64,000 nt of DNA from Pinibacter soli. Lineage in GTDB: Bacteria > Bacteroidota > Bacteroidia > Chitinophagales > Chitinophagaceae. Below, piece by piece: positions 9,667-15,919 of the stretch. The notes beneath the pieces were generated by a model. That model made no database searches. It saw only the letters and a program-made list of their open reading frames with translations, and was not told where the DNA came from. The DNA lies in assembly GCF_029961145.1 (NCBI RefSeq), contig NZ_JASBRG010000007.1, positions 1,933,487 through 1,997,486 on the forward strand, in the 5' to 3' direction. Numbering within the stretch: the stretch's first letter is position 1; every line of letters begins with the position of its first letter. The position numbers were made by a program, and so were the translations under genes.

Positions 9667-10689
9667 TTACTTTAATATAATCGTTCCGTTTTTTTGTTCA
9701 ATTTTTATATCCAACAGAATTGAAAGTCCGCTAAGCAGTATCTCTTTATTGTCGGATGAAATGGCTCCGGATATTTTCTTGTTCCACAACTTTTCATTTT
9801 CCACTTTAGCATCAAGCCCATAATTATCTTTCAGCAATTGCAATACATCTTTCAGCGAAGCATCATCAAATTCCCACCGATGTTCCTTCCATGCACTTGC
9901 TGCTGATGACTTCTCTTCCTCATTCTCAATTGTTAGTGAGCCTTTTGAATATTTTACTATTTCGCCCGGCTTCATGATCATTGCGGAATGCTTGTTATCA
10001 GGAAACCTCAATTCGATACTGCCCGATGTAAGCGTGATCTGCGCTGCATCATGGCGATTATTAACGTTAAACGAGGTCCCCAGCACTTCAACATCCAGCC
10101 CATTTATGTGAACAATAAACCGTTCGCCTGGCTTTGCAGGTGTCGCTCCTTTGTGTAAGTGAGTTACGTCAAAGTACGCTTCACCCGTTAGCCAAACTTC
10201 TCGAGGTTTAATGGTGTTCCATTTTTCAGAATATCTGATTTCAGAATTTGCATTCAGAGTAACCTTTGAATGATCGGGCAACTCCAATTGCTTTATTTCA
10301 GCATATAGGGTACTAACCTTCGTATCCTTCGTATAAGCCAGATAAGAAAATACACCCGCTCCTACTACTAATAATACAATTGCTGCAACTCTTAACCTGC
10401 TCAGCTTTCTTACAATTCCAGATGACTTCGTTTCAAATGTTTCGGCATTTATGACCCGCCACATTTTCTGTATCTGGTCGTCTGTTGGCAGTTGATCTCT
10501 TGTAACACTGTGTAACAAAAACTCTTTTGCATTGACTATTTTATCAGCCAGGTCAGGATAAGTTTTCAGCACACGTTCCCATAGTTCATTGTCTGCTTCA
10601 GGCAGATTTTTGCACCAGGCGACAAAATCGTCATCCAGCAAAAAATCCCGAAGTTCATAGTGTCCATATTTTTCTATTCTTTCGTCCAT
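9667..10689 (-). CDS. FecR-family anti-sigma factor
   Basis: The ATG at 10689 gives 340 residues and begins MDERIEKYGHYELRDFLLDDDF; a TTG 36 nt further upstream is less likely. A cytoplasmic N-terminal helical region of about 90 residues is followed by one membrane segment (LRVAAIVLLVVGAGVFSYLA). The periplasmic FecR domain contains LPDHSKVTLNANSEIRY, LTGEAYFDV and VEVLGTSFNV. The C-terminal DUF4974-type region contains WEFDDASLKDVLQLLKDNYGL. In this family the protein holds an ECF sigma factor and receives a signal from the STN domain of a receptor. The gene sits 60 nt after the sigma gene and 35 nt before susC. Confidence 0.95.
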   Translation of the reverse strand: MDERIEKYGHYELRDFLLDDDFVAWCKNLPEADNELWERVLKTYPDLADKIVNAKEFLLHSVTRDQLPTDDQIQKMWRVINAETFETKSSGIVRKLSRLRVAAIVLLVVGAGVFSYLAYTKDTKVSTLYAEIKQLELPDHSKVTLNANSEIRYSEKWNTIKPREVWLTGEAYFDVTHLHKGATPAKPGERFIVHINGLDVEVLGTSFNVNNRHDAAQITLTSGSIELRFPDNKHSAMIMKPGEIVKYSKGSLTIENEEEKSSAASAWKEHRWEFDDASLKDVLQLLKDNYGLDAKVENEKLWNKKISGAISSDNKEILLSGLSILLDIKIEQKNGTIILK

Positions 10690-10785
10690 AGGTTGGTATA
10701 TACTATAGAATAGAGGACGACTCAATAAAGTGCCCCATAAAAAATTATTTTTTTATTAAGATTTTCTCCTGGTGTGTAAAAAAGT

Positions 10786-11361
10786 TTAACGGGTGCGTAA
10801 AAGGAACAATAAAACGAAAAGGTGTGTTGTTGGAATCAGCATGCGAAGTGTTTCAAGCGCCCTTGCGGTAAGCTTGTAAGTGGCACGTACCTGCATATTC
10901 ATAATATCGGCGATTTCATCAAACCCCATGTTTTGGTAAAATCTGTAATAAATGATTTCACGCTGGCGAGGGGTAAGCTTTTCCAATGCCTGCTCTATCT
11001 GTCGTTTGATCTGCTGGAAATTTTCGTTTTGGGTAAGTTTTTCATCCAGCGACAATTCAAAATGAAAATCGAGAGCATGGTCATCTTCCACTATAACGGG
11101 AAGGGCATTTATTTTTTTATAAAGATTGTTTCTTAATGACTTGAACAAATAGTTTTTAACCGAACCGGGAACACTCAGGCGCTCTTTGCTGGCCCACAAT
11201 GTGCAAAAAAGATCCTGAATACAATCTTCAACCAATGTTACATCATTGGTAAATTTCATACCATAACTATACAGCTGAGAAACGAACGATTTGTACAACT
11301 GAGCGTACGCATCACCATTACCTGACTGAAATTCTGACCATATTTCAAATTCTTTGATCAT
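10786..11361 (-). CDS. ECF RNA polymerase sigma-70 factor (FecI-like)
   Basis: A 191-residue protein with ECF sigma region 2 (LVEDCIQDLFCTLWASKERL) and region 4 (LTPRQREIIYYRFYQNMGFDEIADIM). It is the first gene of the FecR/SusC/SusD cluster and presumably directs its transcription, the standard arrangement in Bacteroidota. The C-terminus ends in a short hydrophobic stretch (THLFVLLFLLRTR), which is unusual for a cytoplasmic sigma factor and may just be a drifting tail. The start is the ATG at 11361. Confidence 0.94.
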   Translation of the reverse strand: MIKEFEIWSEFQSGNGDAYAQLYKSFVSQLYSYGMKFTNDVTLVEDCIQDLFCTLWASKERLSVPGSVKNYLFKSLRNNLYKKINALPVIVEDDHALDFHFELSLDEKLTQNENFQQIKRQIEQALEKLTPRQREIIYYRFYQNMGFDEIADIMNMQVRATYKLTARALETLRMLIPTTHLFVLLFLLRTR

Positions 11362-11795
11362 TTTCTCAGAGCACCGGTATTAGAACTTAAAATATGTTTA
11401 TTACTATCGTAGCTTGTTAAAGTTGGAATTGTGCGATCGTGAAGATGAGCGGACATTTCATATGGCGATAACAAATCTTGCATAGAAACACTAACAATTC
11501 AGGTTGATTACTTTCGTTAATTACCGTTTTTAAAAGTATTGGGGCTTTCTTTTGAAGGCCACCCCAAAGTTTAATTATTACTCTGAGGTATTGTTAATGC
11601 ATCATCGTTTTCTTAAAAGCAGGTTAGTTTTTTCGTCTTTAGCAAATCAAATATATGATTAAAGTAAATAAAAAAACTACCTAAACAACAAAATAAATTA
11701 CCATCAGATTATAGAATAAATATAATTGTAGCTAGTGAAAGTTAAAAGAAGCAGCTCAAAATGAAGTATAAATACTTATTTGTTTTTTTTAACCT
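11362..11795. other. 434 nt gap upstream of the ECF sigma gene
   Basis: No open frame with family features was found on either strand. The region should contain the promoter of the minus-strand sigma/FecR/SusCD cluster and the 3' end of the unknown exported gene at its left is just outside it. The only clear structure is an imperfect stem-loop at 11539-11567 (arms TTGGGGCTTTC and GAAGGCCACCCCAA). A possible -7 match on the minus strand (CAAATATA read on plus, 11648-11655) has no partner at -33. Confidence 0.4.
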
Positions 11796-12740
11796 CTACT
11801 GTTTATAGTCAAACAAAGTCGCAGTGAAAACGCCCCGCTCCCGCTTCTTAAATGCGACATGCCAGTTGCCATTATAGCGGATAATCTTAGGCACAAGATA
11901 CTCCCCAAACTTAGTAAGCTGGACCTCCATATGCACGTCAAAATCATAAACACCCGCATCATAACTGAGATCATACTTGCGACCAACGATTTCCATGGTG
12001 TTGTTATCGAACCATGTCGTCATTTCATTGATGACAATATCGTTTCTTTCGCTTCTGCTAAGATCGCTACGGGCTTTTATTTTAAATACATAAGAATTCT
12101 TGCCAAGATATGGTTCCATATCAATTGTAAAATCGTAAAGCTTTGCAACGTCATCATCGAATAGCGCGACTTTATTGCCAATGAAAGGAACACCGGGGAT
12201 TCTTCTTCCTGGATTGAAGAAAAGCATTTTCAACTGCTCCTTATGTTTTTCAATTCCCTTTTTATCGCTTAAGTTCCTGTCAACATCTTTTACAATATTG
12301 GTTTCACCGCAAACAGTTCCTTGCGTAAACATTAGCCCGGCGTACAATTCCAATGTGTAATAATTCCAGGAGCTATCACGATCATATATATCCCCGTGTG
12401 TGGTTTGCTGCAATATGTTCATGCTGCGGCAACCATTCTTTACAACCTGCTCAGTTTTACTGTCGAGCATAGCTTCGAGCTCACCGTTCTTATCAAGCAT
12501 GCGAACGTCATTGAGAGAGATAAATCCCAATACTTTCAAATTACGGAATGCTTTGTAGAAAGTAGTATCAGTTTGAATTCTGCGGATAAAAGAAGCTACA
12601 TCGAAGTTGCTGCGGACAATCACCTCCTTTAGGGTAACCACTTTTTTGTCGATCGTGACCGTGCTATCTTGGGCGAGCACGGTGAAGGCACAAAAAAAGA
12701 GAAAGAATAAAACGATTGTATATTTTTTATTCTTTCTCAT
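11796..12740 (-). CDS. Exported protein of unknown function
   Basis: A 314-residue protein with a clear signal peptide (hydrophobic residues 8-22, cleavage after VLAQ). Its beginning, TVTIDKKVVTLKEVIVRSNF, resembles the short segment that precedes beta-rich periplasmic domains in Bacteroidota. The rest is beta-rich with no motif I recognise. It contains four cysteines or fewer and no catalytic signature. It lies 71 nt downstream of def on the same strand, with a palindromic repeat between them, so co-transcription is uncertain. Function not assigned. Confidence 0.75.
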   Translation of the reverse strand: MRKNKKYTIVLFFLFFCAFTVLAQDSTVTIDKKVVTLKEVIVRSNFDVASFIRRIQTDTTFYKAFRNLKVLGFISLNDVRMLDKNGELEAMLDSKTEQVVKNGCRSMNILQQTTHGDIYDRDSSWNYYTLELYAGLMFTQGTVCGETNIVKDVDRNLSDKKGIEKHKEQLKMLFFNPGRRIPGVPFIGNKVALFDDDVAKLYDFTIDMEPYLGKNSYVFKIKARSDLSRSERNDIVINEMTTWFDNNTMEIVGRKYDLSYDAGVYDFDVHMEVQLTKFGEYLVPKIIRYNGNWHVAFKKRERGVFTATLFDYKQ

Positions 12741-12791
12741 ATAAGGACGGGTTTGTGTTTCGTTTCTATTCTGCGAACATTGTTTTTGAAA

Positions 12792-12811
12792 AGACGCATT
12801 GTCATGCGTCT
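12792..12811. repeat. AGACGCAT palindrome, copy 1
   Basis: Perfect 8-bp arms AGACGCAT/ATGCGTCT enclose TTGTC-type loop bases. The palindrome abuts the TAG stop of def (12812-12814). On the minus strand it is preceded by GTAG and followed by TTTTC, so it could act as a weak terminator. A second member of the same family lies at 35831-35849, also just after a stop codon. Confidence 0.75.
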
Positions 12812-13390
12812 CTACTTAGCGAACATCATTTTGTAATCCACTCTGATTTTTCCTTTAGAAATATCGTCCAATTTACCTTTCAACAATTTCTTTTTCAACG
12901 GCTTCAGGTAGTCAATGAACAATTTTCCTTCAATGTGATCATATTCGTGCAGGATAACTCTTGCAGTGATGCCATTGAAAGTTTTTTCGTGGTGTTCAAA
13001 GTTTTCATCCTGGTATTCAATGGTAACAGATTCTGCCCTATAAACATCTTCGCGGATTTTTGGTATGCTTAGACAACCTTCATTATACGCCCATTCTTCA
13101 CCGTTCAGCTCTGTTACGTGTGCATTGATAAAAACCTGTTTAACGCCTTTATCGTTTGGATATTCATTCTTCTCATCGTCGTCAAGGTTATTGATAATTT
13201 GCTCGCTATCAACCACAAAAAGCCTAACATCTCGATTCACCTGGGGAGCTGCAATCCCAACGCCATTGCTGTAGTACATTGTTTCCCACATATCCGCAAT
13301 AAACTCCTTTAAATTCGGATAATCCGGCGTTATATCCTGTGCCACTTTTCTCAATACCGGATGTCCGTATGCTACAATTGGAAGTATCAT
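12812..13390 (-). CDS. def: Peptide deformylase
   Basis: A 192-residue enzyme that removes the N-formyl group from nascent proteins. All three family motifs are present: GVGIAAPQ (43-50), EGCLS (104-108) and HEYDH (148-152). The metal ligands are Cys106, His148 and His152 and the catalytic residue is Glu149. Length and spacing are normal for the family; an insertion around 66-82 (NNLDDDEKNEYPNDKG) is acidic and common in Bacteroidota homologues. ruvX lies 164 nt upstream on the same strand. Confidence 0.98.
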   Translation of the reverse strand: MILPIVAYGHPVLRKVAQDITPDYPNLKEFIADMWETMYYSNGVGIAAPQVNRDVRLFVVDSEQIINNLDDDEKNEYPNDKGVKQVFINAHVTELNGEEWAYNEGCLSIPKIREDVYRAESVTIEYQDENFEHHEKTFNGITARVILHEYDHIEGKLFIDYLKPLKKKLLKGKLDDISKGKIRVDYKMMFAK

Positions 13391-13412
13391 CTTTCGATTA
13401 TTTATTAATTGG

Positions 13413-13420
13413 CAAAGGTA
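13413..13420 (-). promoter_or_regulatory. Putative -7 element of def
   Basis: TACCTTTG on the minus strand matches the Bacteroidota TAnnTTTG -7 element, 22 nt before the def ATG. No TTG is seen at a proper -33 distance; that position is occupied by the AAATTTGA array. Confidence 0.5.
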
Positions 13421-13425
13421 GGGAC

Positions 13426-13562
13426 AATTTGAAAATGTGGGAATTTGAAAATTTGAAAATTGTGTTCAATGACTGAGAACACTAATAATATCATTGACTT
13501 TCAGTAAGTTGGAAAGAATATAAGCAAGGTTACGCCTAGAGCATTTTCAAATTTTCAAATTT
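13426..13562. repeat. Inverted pair of AAATTTGA-word arrays between ruvX and def
   Basis: The left arm (13426-13463) is built from the 8-bp word AAATTTGA with small variations. The right arm (13542-13562) is its inverse (CAAATTTT words) and supplies the TGA stop of ruvX at 13555-13557. The left arm shares 38 identical bases with 18522-18559. Confidence 0.85.
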
Positions 13563-13965
13563 GCTGCAAGTACTCTTGCAGCATAATGGTCGCGGCAATT
13601 TCATCTACCAGTTTCTTGTTTCGGCGATCCTTTTTCTTCATGCCGCTGTCGATCATACTTTGTTTGGCCATTTTAGAGGTATAGCGTTCGTCCACCATTT
13701 TGTAGGGAAGCGCTGGGAAATCCTTGGCAAATTGTTTTACAAATGCATTCACAAGCGGAGTCGCGTGCGTATCGGAATCGTCCCAGTTTTTGGGTTCACC
13801 AATAATTACCAGTTCCACCTGCTCCTGCTGAAAATATTTCTTGAGAAATGGCATAAGCTCTTTTGTATCAACGGTAGTTAACCCCGTTGCAATGATCTGC
13901 AGAGGATCTGTAACAGCAATTCCTGTGCGGCGACCGCCGTAGTCTATGGAGAGGATTCGAGCCAT
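13555..13965 (-). CDS. ruvX: RuvX/YqgF-type Holliday junction resolvase-like nuclease
   Basis: A 136-residue RNase H-fold protein. It starts MARILSIDYGGRRTGIAVTD, with the family catalytic Asp in SIDYG, then has VIGEPKNWD and ERYTSKMA, and ends with the conserved VDEIAATIMLQEYL containing the last acidic residues. In other bacteria the family acts in 16S rRNA 5' processing or as a resolvase; which applies here cannot be read from the sequence. The last codons (CAA ATT TGA) coincide with the start of the AAATTTGA array. Confidence 0.95.
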   Translation of the reverse strand: MARILSIDYGGRRTGIAVTDPLQIIATGLTTVDTKELMPFLKKYFQQEQVELVIIGEPKNWDDSDTHATPLVNAFVKQFAKDFPALPYKMVDERYTSKMAKQSMIDSGMKKKDRRNKKLVDEIAATIMLQEYLQQI

Positions 13966-13970
13966 GGGCT

Positions 13971-14062
13971 AATTTGAAAATTTGGAGAGAAGGGAACGCA
14001 GATTTTCATGATTGTCATGATTTGTCATGTTCTCTTATCAATGATTCAATTATTCAATGATT
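13971..14062. repeat. Mixed word repeats between ubiA-like gene and ruvX
   Basis: Three families follow one another: two AAATTTGA words (13971-13985), a GGGAACGCAGATTTTCATGA element (from about 13992) that continues as ATGATTTGTCATG, and a TCAATGATTCAATTATTCAA array (14036-14058) touching the stop codon of the prenyltransferase gene. Confidence 0.7.
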
Positions 14063-14993
14063 ATCGAATGAACAAGTCGCTGATTACAAACACTGCAAAC
14101 ACCACGCTAGCTATCCCATTCGCCGTCATGAAGGCAATATTCACTTTGCTTAAGTCATTGGGTTTTACAATGGAGTGTTGATACAACAGCATACCAATGA
14201 ATACCGCAATTCCGACCCAGTACAACCAATGAAAATGTCCATAAACACCTGCTGTTACCACGCAAATAGCACTGCACAAATGCAACAATTCCGATACTCT
14301 CAATGCTTTGGTTTTGCCTAAAACAGAAGGTATGGAATACAAATTTTGTGATTGATCAAAATCGACATCCTGCAAAGCATAGATGACGTCAAACCCGCTC
14401 ACCCAGAAGATTACAGCGAGTGAGAATAAAATTGGCAACAATTCAAATTTTCCGGTAACCGCTAAATATGCTCCGATTGGCGCCAGCGACAAACCCAGCC
14501 CTAATACCAAATGGCAAAGCGGTGTAAATCTTTTTGTATAGCTGTAAAACAGAATTACAAACAATGCAACAGGGGAAAGGAAGAAGCAAAGTGTATTGAT
14601 GAAAAAACAAGCTGCCATGAAAATAACGCAACAGATAATTGTGAAACGTAACGCACTGTCTGCAGAAATAATTCCAGCAGGAATTTCACGAATAGCAGTG
14701 CGTGGATTTTTAGCATCAAAAGTCCTGTCCAAATAGCGGTTGAAAGCCATGGCTGCACTGCGTGCTGTTACCATGCAAATAACTACTAAGATAAATTTTA
14801 TCAAATAGATCTGCCATATCGCAAAATTGGTAGTGTCGTTTGGCCAGCCTATTGATCTATTCAAACTATTACCCATTTCGGGATTGAAATCAGTAGTTGT
14901 AATGCCAAGAAAGAAACCAATCATCGCAAATGGCATTGCGAAAATGGTATGTGAAAATTTTATTAGGCTTAGGTAATTTTTTACTGTACTCAT
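14061..14993 (-). CDS. UbiA-type polyprenyltransferase (quinone biosynthesis)
   Basis: A 310-residue integral membrane protein if started at ATG 14993 (MSTVKNYLSLIKFSHTIF); the upstream ATG at 15059 would add 22 residues made of repeat-like sequence. Both aspartate-rich prenyl-diphosphate motifs are present: NRYLDRTFDAKNPRT and DVIYALQDVDFDQ. Eight or nine hydrophobic segments are visible. The NPRTAIREIPAG signature fits the UbiA-like group that prenylates an aromatic acid, probably MqnP or a similar enzyme of menaquinone synthesis. That assignment is inferred, because no other quinone gene is in the window. Confidence 0.9.
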   Translation of the reverse strand: MSTVKNYLSLIKFSHTIFAMPFAMIGFFLGITTTDFNPEMGNSLNRSIGWPNDTTNFAIWQIYLIKFILVVICMVTARSAAMAFNRYLDRTFDAKNPRTAIREIPAGIISADSALRFTIICCVIFMAACFFINTLCFFLSPVALFVILFYSYTKRFTPLCHLVLGLGLSLAPIGAYLAVTGKFELLPILFSLAVIFWVSGFDVIYALQDVDFDQSQNLYSIPSVLGKTKALRVSELLHLCSAICVVTAGVYGHFHWLYWVGIAVFIGMLLYQHSIVKPNDLSKVNIAFMTANGIASVVFAVFVISDLFIR

Positions 14994-15089
14994 TAATATT
15001 GTTGTTAGTTGGAAGTTGGCGGATGGTTGTAAGTTAAAATTCAAACCGCTTGTAATCACACCTTTTGAATCTATAATTGTCAGGCTCTA

Positions 15090-15122
15090 TTTTTTACTTT
15101 TGATTTTTTACTTTTTACTTTT
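15090..15122. repeat. AAAAGTA/AAAATCA-word array at trmH stop
   Basis: Read on the minus strand this is AAAAGTA repeated with AAAATC variants. It begins inside the last codon of the trmH-family gene, whose TAA stop (15115-15117) is part of the array. A different TTAGTTG-like array lies at 15001-15040. Confidence 0.75.
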
Positions 15123-15660
15123 CAATAAACTTCGGAACAAAGTTCCTTACTATTTCCCAGATCACAACGCCGGCAGCCGTTGCGATATTCAGCGAATGCT
15201 TCATGCCAAGTTGCGGAATTTCAATCGTACCGTCGCATAATGCAATGGTCGACTGCTCCACTCCTGTCACTTCGTTTCCCAAAACAATGGCGATTTTTTC
15301 ATTTGTATCAAAATTGCATTCATGTAATTTCCGGCTATTTTCTACTTGCTCGATCGCAAAAACTTTGTAACCATTTTGCTTCAGTTCTTCTACTGCTTCA
15401 CCTGCATTTGCAAAGCCTTTCCAATGAACGGAATCTTCTGCGCCAAGTGCTGTTTTCTTGATTTCTTTATGGGGTGGTTTTGCGGAATAGCCACATATAT
15501 AAACCGCTTCCAGCAAAAAAGCATCTGCTGTACGGAAAACGCTTCCGATATTGTAAGCGCTCCTAATATTTTCCAAAACAACAATTAAGGGAACTTTCTC
15601 AGATTCTTTGAACTCCTCCACCGACTTACGGTTCAGTTCGTCCATGCTCAGTTTACGCAT
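15115..15660 (-). CDS. TrmH/SpoU-family RNA methyltransferase
   Basis: The ATG at 15660 (MRKLSMDELNRKSVEEFKES) gives 181 residues. It is preferred over ATG 15684 because a TAATTTTG -7 element lies between the two. The three SpoU motifs are present: ENIRSAYNIGSVFRTADA (30-47), IAIVLGNEVTGV (123-134) and IPQLGMKHSLNIATAAG (148-164), with the conserved Asn/Arg and the trefoil-knot SAM site. It methylates a ribose 2'-OH in tRNA or rRNA; the target nucleotide is not determinable here. Confidence 0.95.
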   Translation of the reverse strand: MRKLSMDELNRKSVEEFKESEKVPLIVVLENIRSAYNIGSVFRTADAFLLEAVYICGYSAKPPHKEIKKTALGAEDSVHWKGFANAGEAVEELKQNGYKVFAIEQVENSRKLHECNFDTNEKIAIVLGNEVTGVEQSTIALCDGTIEIPQLGMKHSLNIATAAGVVIWEIVRNFVPKFIEK

Positions 15661-15665
15661 AGCGG

Positions 15666-15673
15666 CAAAATTA
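15666..15673 (-). promoter_or_regulatory. Putative -7 element of the trmH-family gene
   Basis: TAATTTTG on the minus strand, five bases before the ATG at 15660. This close spacing predicts a leaderless or near-leaderless mRNA and helps choose the start. Confidence 0.55.
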
Positions 15674-15700
15674 GGCAGTTTCACGTAAAAACAACGAAGG

Positions 15701-15824
15701 TTTCACGCAGCGAACGCAACGAAGCAGCGGTGCAGCGTTCCATCGTCACCCTTTTCAGGACGCAGTAGAAGTCCGACTTTCGCAAACCGCTGTGTCGCTT
15801 TTTCGCCGCGTTCGCCGCGTGAAA
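15701..15824. repeat. Imperfect long inverted repeat, TTTCACGCAGCGAACGC family
   Basis: Left arm 15701-15729 (TTTCACGCAGCGAACGCAAC onward) and right arm 15788-15824 (ending CGCGTTCGCCGCGTGAAA) are inverted near-copies separated by 58 bp. It lies in the divergent space between the trmH-family gene and mutS, is more GC-rich than its surroundings, and encodes nothing visible. Confidence 0.7.
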
Positions 15825-15905
15825 TTCTATTCCCCTGTTGATAACTTGTCAAAAATTAGCCCCTGACAACCTGCTGTTCGCAACCTGCAACTTGCCGCCA
15901 ATTGC

Positions 15906-15913
15906 TAAATTTG
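15906..15913 (+). promoter_or_regulatory. Putative -7 element of mutS
   Basis: TAAATTTG with six bases to the mutS ATG at 15920, again predicting a leaderless transcript. It overlaps a TTG at 15902 that could be mistaken for the start codon. Confidence 0.55.
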
Positions 15914-15919
15914 CCAGCT

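Noticed and set aside
11598..11664. Tiny plus-strand frame of about 21 codons (MHHRFLKSRLVF)
   Set aside because: No ribosome site, conserved feature or promoter; too short to support.
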